NCBI GenBank assembly: GCA_022709365.1
Contig: JAKLIY010000035.1
Coordinates: forward strand, 1-43,747
Reading direction: 5' to 3'
Length of the DNA: 43,747 nucleotides
Source: Pseudomonadota bacterium
Lineage (GTDB): Bacteria > Pseudomonadota > Gammaproteobacteria > Competibacterales > Competibacteraceae
Below the pieces are notes generated by a model. The model was not told where the DNA came from, searched no databases, and worked only from the letters and a program-made list of their open reading frames with translations. Below, piece by piece: positions 16,632 to 24,755 of the stretch (its first letter is position 1; each line of letters begins with the position of its first letter). Position numbers and translations under genes: made by a program.

Positions 16632-17477
16632 ATGCGAGACATGATTAGCAAGAAGACTAGAAATGAATTCCGCGAGTACTTTGTGGGAACTACCCTTAGA
16701 GAAATTTCTCAAGAATTTGATGCGGCTGACGTACCTTTTGATATGAATTATCTATCACCAGAACCGGGACAAAGGAGGTCACTGGTCGAACAGTATTATC
16801 ATGCCGTTGACTTTGCATCTTGGCATGATGTTCAGAAGGTTTTAAGAGTTTATGAATCCGTTTTATTTTCAATTGAGGGAGAAATCAATAATTTATGTGC
16901 AACTGAACATATAAAGAATAAATTTGGTGTTCTTACTCGTTGCCTTGAACGTGATGGATTTAAATATGTCGATGGAAAGATAAAACCTGTTGGGCGTAAT
17001 GCAGCGATAGACAGTCTGGCTGAAACAGCAAAAGCATTTGATGCTGATGTCTTGCACCAACAGCTAGACCGGTTAAGAAACGCGGTAGAGGATGATCCAT
17101 CTCTTGCAATTGGTACTGCAAAAGAATTAATTGAAACAACATGTAAAACAATTCTAGCAGATTATGGGGTGGTTGCGGATGGAAACTGGGATATTAATCG
17201 TTTAATGAAAGAAACACGATCCATTCTGCATCTAGTCCCCGAAGATATCCCGGATAGCGCAAAAGGTGCAGAATCAATCAAGCGAATTCTAAGTAGTCTT
17301 GGCCAAATTTCTCAAGGTTTAGCTGAACTACGGAATTTATATGGAACGGGTCACGGTAAAGATGGAAAAGCAAAAGGATTATCGGTGCGCCATGCGCGTT
17401 TAGCGGTCACTTGCGCTTCCGCATTGGCAACATTTCTTTTCGATACCCATCAAGTACGTCAAGAACCAGTACCATGA
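16632..17477 (+). CDS. Abortive-infection family protein with Abi_C domain
   Basis: This 281-residue protein has a C-terminal half matching the Abi_C domain: AKELIETTCKTIL with a helical repeat, then SQGLAELRNLYGTGHG with the signature GTGHG at 238-242, and a final LAVTCASALATFLFDTH helix. Such proteins are predicted to trigger growth arrest during phage infection, and often resemble HEPN-type folds. The gene is markedly AT-rich compared with the BREX operon 12 bases upstream, so it was probably acquired separately. Its last 19 bases overlap the 3' end of the convergent PIN-like gene. Confidence 0.8.
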   Translation: MRDMISKKTRNEFREYFVGTTLREISQEFDAADVPFDMNYLSPEPGQRRSLVEQYYHAVDFASWHDVQKVLRVYESVLFSIEGEINNLCATEHIKNKFGVLTRCLERDGFKYVDGKIKPVGRNAAIDSLAETAKAFDADVLHQQLDRLRNAVEDDPSLAIGTAKELIETTCKTILADYGVVADGNWDINRLMKETRSILHLVPEDIPDSAKGAESIKRILSSLGQISQGLAELRNLYGTGHGKDGKAKGLSVRHARLAVTCASALATFLFDTHQVRQEPVP

Positions 17478-18046
17478 TAATCCCTATTCTGTGGAGGTTT
17501 GCTCTTGGTCAAACACTGATTTTTAGAATCGCATAACGGGCAATGTTTACCATTTTCATAATGAAAAAATGGATGCTTACCTGTCTGGTCAAACATTAGC
17601 TGAGTTTGATAGTCAGGTTCATTGAAAAGACCGCCAATCCTCAGATCAAGCTGGTGAATTACTGCTTTAAAGCACCAGTGTTCCAAACCCTCCTGATCGC
17701 TCAAGCGCAATAGCATCCGATCATTCGTCAGGAACACCGCCCCCTGGTTTTTTATCACGTAGACGACCAACTTCAAATCGGAAGGGTCTTGCAGGATACA
17801 TTGTAGACTCAACGCACCTTGGTAACGAAAAATAAACTCTGCAACCTGTTCGTCGGTAATATCATGATGCGCGAGTTTACCCGCTAAACCCCGGCAATAA
17901 TTCATCAATGCCAATTGATCGTGGTCAGCGATGCCGTGACCCGCAAAGATCTCGCACAACCAATCAACCAGTTGGCAGTCCTCGTCAATCCAGCTCAAAA
18001 ACTCGAAAAAGTTGGTATCAAAAACAACTCGGCGACCCTCACGCAT
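17459..18046 (-). CDS. PIN-like protein paired with an ImmA-type regulator
   Basis: This 195-residue protein begins with VVFDTNFFEFL, a PIN-type first acidic motif. It has DLKLVVYVIKNQGAVFLTNDRMLLRL in the middle, with the TNDRxL third motif. The C-terminus contains CPLCDSKNQC, a possible partial zinc knuckle. PIN proteins are generally RNA nucleases. Its start overlaps the end of the HTH-metallopeptidase gene by 8 bases on the same strand, so the two form a pair. PIN-like toxins with HTH-peptidase (COG2856) partners have been predicted before (DUF4411 class); whether this belongs to that class is uncertain. Confidence 0.6.
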   Translation of the reverse strand: MREGRRVVFDTNFFEFLSWIDEDCQLVDWLCEIFAGHGIADHDQLALMNYCRGLAGKLAHHDITDEQVAEFIFRYQGALSLQCILQDPSDLKLVVYVIKNQGAVFLTNDRMLLRLSDQEGLEHWCFKAVIHQLDLRIGGLFNEPDYQTQLMFDQTGKHPFFHYENGKHCPLCDSKNQCLTKSKPPQNRDYHGTGS

Positions 18047-19082
18047 CCGGGATATCCCATGCTTTTCTTACTGACGCCCATATTTCATCAGCAAACTCAT
18101 CCCGATGAGCGACCAGCCGAGTTCGCAGAGTTTGTCCTTCCTGCTCCAGAAACACCCGCAAATCACTGTCACCCCCATATTCATTCGCCACAGCCTCCAC
18201 CGCTGCCTTGACCTCTACATACTGGGGCGGCGCGCCTGACTTGATCCGCAGTAGGTCATAAATCGCGTTCGTCAACACTTGTGGACTCGTCCGATGCTGG
18301 ATCAAATAGTCACTGGGCAGATCAAAGCGCGGCCAGCGCAGCACAATATTCTCTGCATCCTCAAACGGCACCAGAAAGAACTGAGCAAACTTGTTGGCGA
18401 TGTATTCCGGTCGCACTTCGGCATTGACCGTATCGTCGTACAACGACTTGGGCAACACATCAATCGGTAGATCAACGTTAGCGTGAAACAGGTAATGCGC
18501 CATTTCATGCAGCAGCGAAAAGTGAATGCGAACCGTAGGCTTGTCGAGATTGATGCAAACCAGCGATTTCCCTTCCGCCCGCATCAGAAAAGCATCAAAC
18601 GACTCATCTCCCGCACGAATTGGCAACACCGGCAATGCCGCAGCGCGATACAACGCTTCGACGGTCTGGTATTGGTGCAACAACGGATCAACCACCCGCT
18701 GCACCGCCGCCAACAACCAATTTATGCCGTCCTCATCAGCGTCAAGCTGGACCGTCGACAACCGACGCGGCGTAGGCAGCCAGTCGGTTACCGCCAAAAA
18801 AGCATTTTCGATAGCTGCTGCCCGTTCCCGGTCGCGTCCCCCCGTCTGTCGGTATTGAAGTTGGGCATTCGCAAAATTCGCCGACAACAACCGCATCAAC
18901 CGCAGCATCAACGCATCGCACAGAGGCCGCAGTTCGGAAAACTGCAATTCTCGGTTCCCAACCAAATAGCCCTCAACAACAGGCCGAGAAATATGGGCTG
19001 CCTGCGCGAGCCGTTCCGGCGTGAAGCCTTTACGGTGCATTTCCCGCTGGAGCCTTTCAGCAATAACGGTTCTCAACTCCAT
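18039..19082 (-). CDS. HTH-XRE regulator with ImmA/IrrE zinc metallopeptidase domain
   Basis: The ATG at 19082 has a GGAG about 8 bases upstream and gives 347 residues. An XRE-type helix-turn-helix lies in the first 60 residues (FTPERLAQAAHISRPVVEGYL). The peptidase domain carries HEMAH at 192-196 within FSLLHEMAHYLF, with a downstream EVRPEYIANKFAQFFLVP segment supplying the distal ligand region. ImmA/IrrE proteins cleave repressors, often in response to DNA damage or phage. Coupled to the downstream PIN-like gene, it is probably the antitoxin and regulator of that pair, and could also control neighbouring defence genes. Confidence 0.85.
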   Translation of the reverse strand: MELRTVIAERLQREMHRKGFTPERLAQAAHISRPVVEGYLVGNRELQFSELRPLCDALMLRLMRLLSANFANAQLQYRQTGGRDRERAAAIENAFLAVTDWLPTPRRLSTVQLDADEDGINWLLAAVQRVVDPLLHQYQTVEALYRAAALPVLPIRAGDESFDAFLMRAEGKSLVCINLDKPTVRIHFSLLHEMAHYLFHANVDLPIDVLPKSLYDDTVNAEVRPEYIANKFAQFFLVPFEDAENIVLRWPRFDLPSDYLIQHRTSPQVLTNAIYDLLRIKSGAPPQYVEVKAAVEAVANEYGGDSDLRVFLEQEGQTLRTRLVAHRDEFADEIWASVRKAWDIPDA

Positions 19083-19177
19083 GTACGCTTCTCCGATCAA
19101 CGGATTTAGCTGTCAATGATAGTTGAATTTACACGATGTACGAATTTTCCAATTCAGTAATCGCTAAGCCCTTTGTT

Positions 19178-19579
19178 ATGACCTCCCCCTTCCTTCCCGA
19201 CTATGGCCTTTACCTGTTGAAAAAGGGCGTCTGTTCCGAAACGCGCCTGGTGTTCTTCGATCTCCCGGTTGACCACCTCACCCGCCCCGCCTTACGCACC
19301 GTCAGCCTCACCCTCAGCACCGAGGAGGGCGGTCAGGGCTATGCGATCTCGTTCGACTTCACCGGCCCGCGCATCGACGATCTCCTGGCCGCCTTCCCGG
19401 AACCGGCCCGCTAACGGTTATGGCGCTGGCTGGAAGACCCGACCACCGTGGGCGATCACCTCAACCTATCGCCGTCGGCCACCCTGTTCAACGTCGAAGC
19501 GACCTTAGGCGCGGTGCAACACGGCCTGTATGAACGCTTTGCGCCGTTGATCGTGCAACGGGTCACGGTTCAGTCCTGA
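19178..19579 (+). pseudogene. Unknown protein interrupted by an in-frame stop
   Basis: From ATG 19178 (MTSPFLPDYGLYLLKKG...) the frame runs 78 codons to a TAA at 19412-19414. It then continues without another stop for 54 codons (RLWRWLEDPTTVGDHLN...) to a TGA at 19577-19579, with the same codon style. One base change to CAA or GAA would restore a 133-residue protein. I do not recognise the family. The second part contains LFNVEATLGAVQHGLYERF. A short palindrome, TGAAC-AGT-GTTCA, overlaps the final stop. Confidence 0.5.
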
Positions 19580-19655
19580 ACAGTGTTCAACTCCGGTTCA
19601 GAAACCGTGAGGTAAGGTGCGGCTCGATGAATGATCGACTCTGGAGCCATCCCTC

Positions 19656-19799
19656 ATGGAACCCTTACTGATTCTCTTGGCCAGCGTGGCGATGGTCTGG
19701 GTACCGACCCTGCTGGTGCAGGATGACCCGGACAATGACGGGCTGCCCGATGCTTCTCCTTGGGGTCAATATCGTTCTTTGGACTTATACTCGCATTGA
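19656..19799 (+). CDS. Small membrane-anchored peptide, possible remnant
   Basis: A 47-codon frame (MEPLLILLASVAMVWVPTLL, then a DDPDNDGLPD loop) looks like a signal or anchor helix followed by a calcium-loop-like acidic stretch. It ends at 19797-19799 and overlaps the end of the convergent ychJ gene by 15 bases. The upstream bases CTCTGGAGCC could serve as a weak ribosome-binding site. It may be the start of a longer secreted protein whose remainder has been replaced by the ychJ end. Confidence 0.35.
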   Translation: MEPLLILLASVAMVWVPTLLVQDDPDNDGLPDASPWGQYRSLDLYSH

Positions 19800-20249
19800 T
19801 CCTTGGGAGCGGGCCATGCGGTTCCGGGTTTCACTCTGGCGAGGGCGGGTTCCGGGTTCCCCCGCATCCTGATAGAACCACTGGCCATTTTCCCGCACGA
19901 ACCGGCTGATTTCGTGGAGTCGGTGGGCCTTGCCGCCGACCTTGTAGCGGGCAACAAACTCAACCGTTCCTTGTTCATCCAACGGTCCGCCCGCCTCAAT
20001 CCGCCGCACCTGCAAACCGAGCCATTGGCAGGGTTCGGTCAAGTCCAGCATTGCAGGTCGGGTGGACGGATGCCATGTTCGCAGCAAATAATCGGCCCGC
20101 TGCTGCACATAAGCCACATAGCGCGAGCGCATCAGGGCCTCGGCGGTTTCCGGGTATGGGTTACTCTCCAAATAGCGCCCACAACAGGCCACCAATGGGG
20201 AAGGTCCGCCGCAGGGGCAACCATCCGGCGGTGAGTCCATACGACGCAT
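19785..20249 (-). CDS. ychJ: YchJ-family protein (UPF0225)
   Basis: This 154-residue protein starts with the SEC-C-like cysteine cluster (CPCGGPSPLVACCGRYL) and continues with the YchJ core: AEALMRSRYVAYV, DYLLRTWHPSTRP, WLGLQV, and FVARYKVGGKAHRLHEISRFVRENGQWFYQDG-like. YchJ is a conserved protein of unknown function with a zinc-binding motif. The C-terminal SEC-C copy of the E. coli protein is absent here. Instead there is a tail of about 25 residues (GTRPRQSETRNRM onward) unlike the family, perhaps because the original 3' end was lost at a junction. Confidence 0.85.
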   Translation of the reverse strand: MRRMDSPPDGCPCGGPSPLVACCGRYLESNPYPETAEALMRSRYVAYVQQRADYLLRTWHPSTRPAMLDLTEPCQWLGLQVRRIEAGGPLDEQGTVEFVARYKVGGKAHRLHEISRFVRENGQWFYQDAGEPGTRPRQSETRNRMARSQGSMRV

Positions 20250-20297
20250 GGAAAGCCTATATCGGTTGAGTGGATCTGCCGGATGAAGAATTTCGGC

Positions 20298-20453
20298 TCA
20301 TTCGGCCCAGTGTTCCGCAATTTCCTTGAGCCGGATAACCGTAGATTCCTCTACAGCAGGCAAAATCGACTCTATGATCAATTCCAAGTCACTGGACGTA
20401 TTGATCAAGGCGACGCTGATGGTACGCACTTCGGCGGCGGACGGTGTGGTCAT
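20298..20453 (-). CDS. Small hypothetical protein
   Basis: A 51-codon frame (MTTPSAAEVRTISVALINTSSDLEL...) is preceded by GGGAAAG about 4 bases before the ATG. It is acidic and largely helical by composition (IIESILPAVEESTVIRLKEIAEHWAE). No known motif is seen. It is separated from ychJ downstream by 48 bases on the same strand. The good ribosome-binding site and normal codon use support a real gene. Confidence 0.45.
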   Translation of the reverse strand: MTTPSAAEVRTISVALINTSSDLELIIESILPAVEESTVIRLKEIAEHWAE

Positions 20454-20493
20454 GACACTTTCCCAGATGAGTCGTCAGCAAAGACTATAGCGT

Positions 20494-20967
20494 ATGCACC
20501 TCATTCAAGCGCATACCGCGAACGACCTTGAGACTGTGCGGACTCTGTTCCGCGAATACCAGCAGTGGCTGGGCGTGAACTTGTGTTTTCAGGGCTTCGA
20601 GGAAGAATGGGCGACCCTGCCGGGACGCTATGCGCCGCCCCAGGGCCGGTTGCTGCTGGCGCAGGTGGGCGAACAGGCGGCGGGTTGTGTGGCCCTGCGT
20701 CCATTGCAAGAGGCAGGGGTTTGTGAGATGAAGCGGCTGTTTGTCCGCCCGGCCTATCGCGGTCGAGGAGGGGGGCGCGGCCTGGCGACGCGAATCCTCC
20801 ATGAAGCCACCGCCCTGGGCTATACCGTCATGCGGCTGGATACCCTGGACACGCTGGATCCAGCCATGTGCCTGTACCGCGAACTGGGCTTCCAGCGCCG
20901 TGCGCCCTACTATGCCAATCCGTTGTCCGGCGTGGTGTACTGGGAACGGGCGTTGTCGAACGAGTAA
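20494..20967 (+). CDS. GNAT-family N-acetyltransferase, copy 1
   Basis: This 157-residue GNAT protein has the acetyl-CoA-binding segment VRPAYRGRGGGRGLATRIL and the C-terminal LYRELGFQRRAPYYANP strand, typical of small-molecule or peptide N-acetyltransferases. The substrate is unknown. It is a close paralogue of the gene at 42636, and the central 140 bases are almost identical between the two. In the acetyl-CoA loop this copy has RGRGGGRG where the other has RGQGWGRG. It ends 8 bases before the convergent recombinase gene. Confidence 0.85.
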   Translation: MHLIQAHTANDLETVRTLFREYQQWLGVNLCFQGFEEEWATLPGRYAPPQGRLLLAQVGEQAAGCVALRPLQEAGVCEMKRLFVRPAYRGRGGGRGLATRILHEATALGYTVMRLDTLDTLDPAMCLYRELGFQRRAPYYANPLSGVVYWERALSNE

Positions 20968-20974
20968 TGCTCCC

Positions 20975-21547
20975 TTACGTCGGGTTTCCGGCATCCCGCG
21001 CCCCCGCCGGCAGCCAGCGGTACAAGGTCGGCGCCGACACCCCCAGGTGGTGGGCCACCTCGCGCGGCGGCATTCCCCCGGCCAGCAGCGCGCGGGCCGA
21101 TTCCACCTTGCTGGGCGTCATTCGCCGCCGCCGGCCCCCCACGCGGCCCCGCTGGCGGGCAGCGGCCAGTCCGGCCGGGGTGCGTTCCACGATCCGCTCC
21201 CGCTCCATCTGCGCCAGCGAGGCCATGACGTGGAAGAAGAACCGCCCGGCCGGGGTGGTAGTGTCGATGCCGTCGGTCAGGCTTTTGAACGGCACCCCGC
21301 GCCCGGCCAGGTCCCCCACCAGATCGACCAAGCCCTTGACCGAGCGCCCCAGCCGGTCCAGCTTCCAGATCACCAGGACATCGCCGGCCCGCAGGTGCGA
21401 GAGCGTCGCCGCCAGACCCGGCCGCTGGGTCTTGGCCCCGGACGCCGGGTCGCTGAAGATCCGTTCGCACCCCGCCTGGCTCAGGGCGTCGCGTTGCAGG
21501 TCGAGCGATTGCTCCGGGGTGGACACCCGGGCGTAACCGATCTGCAT
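20975..21547 (-). CDS. Serine recombinase of the resolvase/invertase family
   Basis: The start at 21547 is set by a GGAGGG seven bases upstream and gives 190 residues. The catalytic serine is S9 in IGYARVSTPEQ. The resolvase domain continues with DVLVIWKLDRLGRS, DGIDTTTPAGRFFFHVMASLAQMERE (arginine and E-helix region) and a C-terminal Hin-like helix-turn-helix (PPREVAHHLGVSAPTLYRWL). It is the small resolvase/invertase type from Tn3-like transposons or inversion systems. No transposase is nearby. A 10-bp inverted repeat at its 5' side could be its binding site. Confidence 0.9.
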   Translation of the reverse strand: MQIGYARVSTPEQSLDLQRDALSQAGCERIFSDPASGAKTQRPGLAATLSHLRAGDVLVIWKLDRLGRSVKGLVDLVGDLAGRGVPFKSLTDGIDTTTPAGRFFFHVMASLAQMERERIVERTPAGLAAARQRGRVGGRRRRMTPSKVESARALLAGGMPPREVAHHLGVSAPTLYRWLPAGARDAGNPT

Positions 21548-21562
21548 GGGGAACCCTCCAAT

Positions 21563-21613
21563 CTTCTCAAAACTCAATCGCGGCTATAATCATAAAAATA
21601 CCCTTTTGAGAAG
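21563..21613. repeat. Inverted repeat upstream of the recombinase, candidate res or inversion site
   Basis: CTTCTCAAAA (21563-21572) and TTTTGAGAAG (21604-21613) are perfect 10-bp inverted arms around a 31-base AT-rich core that contains TATAAT on the plus strand. The element starts 16 bases before the recombinase ATG. Resolvases bind paired inverted half-sites at this position and use them both as recombination site and operator. The assignment is positional. Confidence 0.5.
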
Positions 21614-21852
21614 GGCTTGCGCGAAGGGGATTGCCGCTAAATCCGTCACCCCGGAACCGGTTCGGGCCGTTTTTGCCCACCGCCGTTTTTAAGAAATTCT
21701 GCACAACACGGAGACCCTTGCCCACCCGGATCGGCGCGCTGGCTGGCGACCTCATCGGATCGGTGGACGAACCCCATCCGATCGAGGCCCAGGATTTCCC
21801 CCGGTTCCAGCCACGCCACCGGTTCACCGACGACCCAGAAAAGGAGAAACCC

Positions 21853-22608
21853 ATGAAGGTCATCTTTCATCAAAGATTTTACGACGTCTATACCGCCGAT
21901 CCAGCGGCGGCTCGGGGCCGGATGGAGGCGATGGTCAACGCGCTGGAAGGAAAATACGACTTCATCGAACCCGAACCGGCGTCAGAGAGAGATCTGGAAC
22001 GGGTTCACGGCAGAGCGCACATTCAACAGATCCAGCGAGAGCCGCTGGTCTATGAACTGGGCGGTCTGGCCGCGGGCGGGGCGATGCTGGCGGCGGAAAC
22101 CGCTTTTGAGGGTGAGCCGGCTTTTGGTCTGATTCGTCCGCCCGGCCATCATGCCAGCCCGCATTCCTGCTGGGGATTCTGTTATTTCAACAACGTGGCG
22201 ATCGCCATCAGGAAACTGATCAGCGACGGGAAGATCAACAGAGCCCTCGTGCTCGACTTCGATCTCCATTATGGCGACGGCACCGTCAATATCTTTGGCG
22301 ATTCGGAGGAAGCCCTTTATTTTCATCCCGAAGCGGGCAATCGACGGGACTTTCTGAAGGAAGTCGAACGGTCTCTTCAATCCCCGACGCCCTACGACAT
22401 CATCGCGGTGTCCGCCGGCTTCGACCGTCACCAGGAAGACTGGGGCGGTTTGCTCGCGACCGAGGACTATCGCGCCATCGGCGAATCGGTCAAGGAACAC
22501 GCCCGCCTGCGCTGCCAGGGGAGGCGCTTCGGCGTTCTGGAGGGGGGCTATAACCACGCCGTCCTGGGCAGCAATGTTGAGAGTTTTCTTGAGGGATTGC
22601 GCGATTGA
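21853..22608 (+). CDS. Histone deacetylase-family (acetylpolyamine-type) amidohydrolase
   Basis: The ATG at 21853 has AAGGAG about 8 bases upstream; the frame is open further left but no better start exists. The 251-residue product shows the HDAC core: IRPPGHHASP with the active-site H99-H100, the zinc-binding LDFDLHYGDGT (D135, D137, H139), SAGFDRHQED, and the final LEGGYNH tyrosine. Bacterial relatives deacetylate acetylated polyamines or other small amides. It is shorter than typical class II proteins (about 300-340 residues), mainly in the loop regions. The Mth938-like gene follows after 240 bases. Confidence 0.9.
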   Translation: MKVIFHQRFYDVYTADPAAARGRMEAMVNALEGKYDFIEPEPASERDLERVHGRAHIQQIQREPLVYELGGLAAGGAMLAAETAFEGEPAFGLIRPPGHHASPHSCWGFCYFNNVAIAIRKLISDGKINRALVLDFDLHYGDGTVNIFGDSEEALYFHPEAGNRRDFLKEVERSLQSPTPYDIIAVSAGFDRHQEDWGGLLATEDYRAIGESVKEHARLRCQGRRFGVLEGGYNHAVLGSNVESFLEGLRD

Positions 22609-22847
22609 GGCCCGTCTCGGATGATCATGGTACGGTTCAGCGCGCGAGGGGGCAACGACGCGCCAGACCTCCCGCCCGTTCCAGCGTGGCGAAACCCGGT
22701 CCTGGCCCCGTCGAACCCTCTACCCTCAGGAAACGCCGATCACCCTCTCGCATGGGCGGGGCCGCTTCCCCCCTCATCCGGTTCCGCTCAGCAACCGACC
22801 CCGATCGCGGTCACACGCATGAACCGCCCCAGCAAGGAGAACCTGCC

Positions 22848-23201
22848 ATGAAAGCCCAACTCATCGCGTTCGGCGAAATCGAGATCGACGGCCAGCGGTA
22901 CGCTCACGACGTGGTCATCGACGGCGGTAAAATCCACCAGCGGGCCAAAAAGGCATCCAAAGCTTACCGTGAGACGTATGGGCACACCCCGTTATCGCTG
23001 GGGGAAAACCTGCCCTGGGGTGGCCGGCAACTGATCGTCGGGACCGGAATGTACGGCCGGCTGCCGGTGATGCCGGAGGTGGTCCAGGAAGCGGAGCGAC
23101 GCGAGGTCGAACGGGTGGTCGTGCCGACGGAGGAGGCGTGCCGACTGCTGACTGACTGCAAGGACAAGAACATCCATGCCGTGTTGCACGTTACGTGTTG
23201 A
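22848..23201 (+). CDS. Mth938-like domain protein (DUF498)
   Basis: The start at 22848 follows AAGGAG by 9 bases; 117 residues. The sequence IDGQRYAHDVVIDGGKI, then LPWGGRQLIVGTGMYGRLPVMPEV and a C-terminal CRLLTDCKDKNIHAVLHVTC segment, matches the Mth938/NDUFAF3-like fold. The bacterial function is not known; the fold occurs in a mitochondrial complex I assembly factor. The 240 bases between it and the deacetylase gene hold no convincing gene or terminator. Confidence 0.8.
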   Translation: MKAQLIAFGEIEIDGQRYAHDVVIDGGKIHQRAKKASKAYRETYGHTPLSLGENLPWGGRQLIVGTGMYGRLPVMPEVVQEAERREVERVVVPTEEACRLLTDCKDKNIHAVLHVTC

Positions 23202-23252
23202 AGACTGGGGGTTGAGGCACAGTGGAACAGAAAACCGGGTTAAGCCAGCGCC

Positions 23253-23477
23253 TCAGCGCCTCTTCGTCATGCGCATAAAGGCTTCAATGCCCAGTTCCAG
23301 ATCGCTCCTGCCCCGCTTCGCCGGTGTCACCCGCGCGCGGTAGCGGCTGTTCGCGCGAACACACCAGTCCTCGCCCTCGCGGTGGCTGCGAACCATCGCG
23401 ATCAGCCGGTCGGTGGTCGCGCTCTCGGGGTCGAGATCGTCGAGGGTCGGGCGCGGCGGAACGAGATAGGTAGTCAT
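23253..23477 (-). CDS. Small hypothetical protein downstream of the glycosyltransferase
   Basis: A 74-codon frame (MTTYLVPPRPTLDDLDPESA...) starts 7 bases after the glycosyltransferase stop on the same strand. It is basic at the C-terminus (IEAFMRMTKRR) and has no known domain. There is no strong ribosome-binding site, so translation would depend on coupling to the gene before it. Codon use is consistent with coding. Confidence 0.4.
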   Translation of the reverse strand: MTTYLVPPRPTLDDLDPESATTDRLIAMVRSHREGEDWCVRANSRYRARVTPAKRGRSDLELGIEAFMRMTKRR

Positions 23478-23483
23478 CAGCGG

Positions 23484-24755
23484 TTATCGAGTGGAGGAGG
23501 TGGGAAATCGCGCCCGCGCCAAGGCTTCGATCCGGTCGGCGATGAGGGCGCTGGCGTCGGGCGCGTCGGTCATCCGTTGCTGAGAGCGGCGCAAGGCGGC
23601 CGTCAGCGCCGGGGCGGGATGAAGCAACGGCTCCAGTTTAGCCCGCCAGCGTTCAGGATGCAAGGTCGCGCACCTCTGACCTATCCTCAGCCGGACGACC
23701 CGCGCCGCGTTGTCGAACTGGTCAAAAGCGAACGGCACAATCAGTTGGGGAATGCCTGCGGCGAGCGCCGCTGCTGTCGTACCGATACCCCCGTGATGGA
23801 TCAAGACCGCCGCCTGCGGCAATAACCGGTCAAAAGGCAGATGGTCGGCAACGAGAACTTCACGGGGTAATGGAAGGGGCAAGGTTTCGGGAAACCGGGT
23901 GACGAATAGCGCCCGCCGTTGGAGCGCCGCAACGGTTTGAGCCGCGCAGGAGAAAAAAGCATGGGCTTGAGTCATGCCGGTGCCGGCGGTGAAGACTAGC
24001 GGTGGCGACCCTTGATTCAAAAAAGCTTGCACAGTGTCGGGTAACGGCGATTCGGCGTGAGCGAGCAACCGAAGGAAGCCGGTCACGACCGCCGATGTCG
24101 GCCAGTCGGGTTGTGGCGCGGCGAACCACTCCGGGAATGCGCCGATCGTCAGGTCCGGCGAGTGCAGCCAGCGGCGCATGACCGAGCGCACCGGAGGCAG
24201 GCCCAGCGTGGCTCGCAGCGCGTTCAGCGGCGGGGCACAGGTGGCGTCCAACAGCCCTCGGTCGATGGCGGCTAACAGCGCCTGCCGTGCCCACAACGGT
24301 ATCCAACTCGGCAAGGGCTGCGCCGAAGTGACGGGAAACTCATAGGCCGATAGGAAGCAGTTGGGCGAGAGATGCACCATCGCTGCCGGGAGTCCGTGAC
24401 GTTCCTGAGCTAACCGGGTCGCCAGACTCAGGGTAGAACCGACCAGCACCGTTTGATGAGGGACGATCTGCGCTTGGAGGGTCGCCAGAATACGCGGGGT
24501 CAGCGCCATCAACTGCCGCCAAATGACGGCAAAGCCCCGGCGAGGATGCCAGATTTCTGGTTGACGCAAGGCGGCCAGATACTCATCTTCCGTACCCAGC
24601 GGGACCAGCGATAAACCCGCTTGAGCGACCGCCTCGGCGAAGTGGGGATTCGCCAGCAGCGCCACGGTATGCCCGCGTTGTTGCAGCACCTGACCGAGGG
24701 CGATAAACGGAAACACATCGCCGCCGCTGCCTAAGGCTGTGATCACGATCTTCAT
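23484..24755 (-). CDS. GT1-family glycosyltransferase (UDP-sugar dependent)
   Basis: This 423-residue protein has a GT-B fold. The N-terminal glycine-rich loop TALGSGGDVFPFIALG and the C-terminal nucleotide-sugar signature HHGGIGTTAAALAAGIPQ with PFAFDQFDNA place it in the MGT/rhamnosyltransferase-like GT1 group. These enzymes add sugars to lipids, sterols or small molecules; the acceptor cannot be read from sequence. It starts within the last bases of the upstream 72-codon frame, so it may belong to an operon that once included the broken cytochrome gene. Confidence 0.85.
   Translation of the reverse strand: MKIVITALGSGGDVFPFIALGQVLQQRGHTVALLANPHFAEAVAQAGLSLVPLGTEDEYLAALRQPEIWHPRRGFAVIWRQLMALTPRILATLQAQIVPHQTVLVGSTLSLATRLAQERHGLPAAMVHLSPNCFLSAYEFPVTSAQPLPSWIPLWARQALLAAIDRGLLDATCAPPLNALRATLGLPPVRSVMRRWLHSPDLTIGAFPEWFAAPQPDWPTSAVVTGFLRLLAHAESPLPDTVQAFLNQGSPPLVFTAGTGMTQAHAFFSCAAQTVAALQRRALFVTRFPETLPLPLPREVLVADHLPFDRLLPQAAVLIHHGGIGTTAAALAAGIPQLIVPFAFDQFDNAARVVRLRIGQRCATLHPERWRAKLEPLLHPAPALTAALRRSQQRMTDAPDASALIADRIEALARARFPTSSTR

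Noticed and set aside
20741..21589. Plus-strand frames across the recombinase and GNAT end
   Set aside because: They are antisense to the recombinase, which has all its motifs and a good ribosome-binding site on the other strand.
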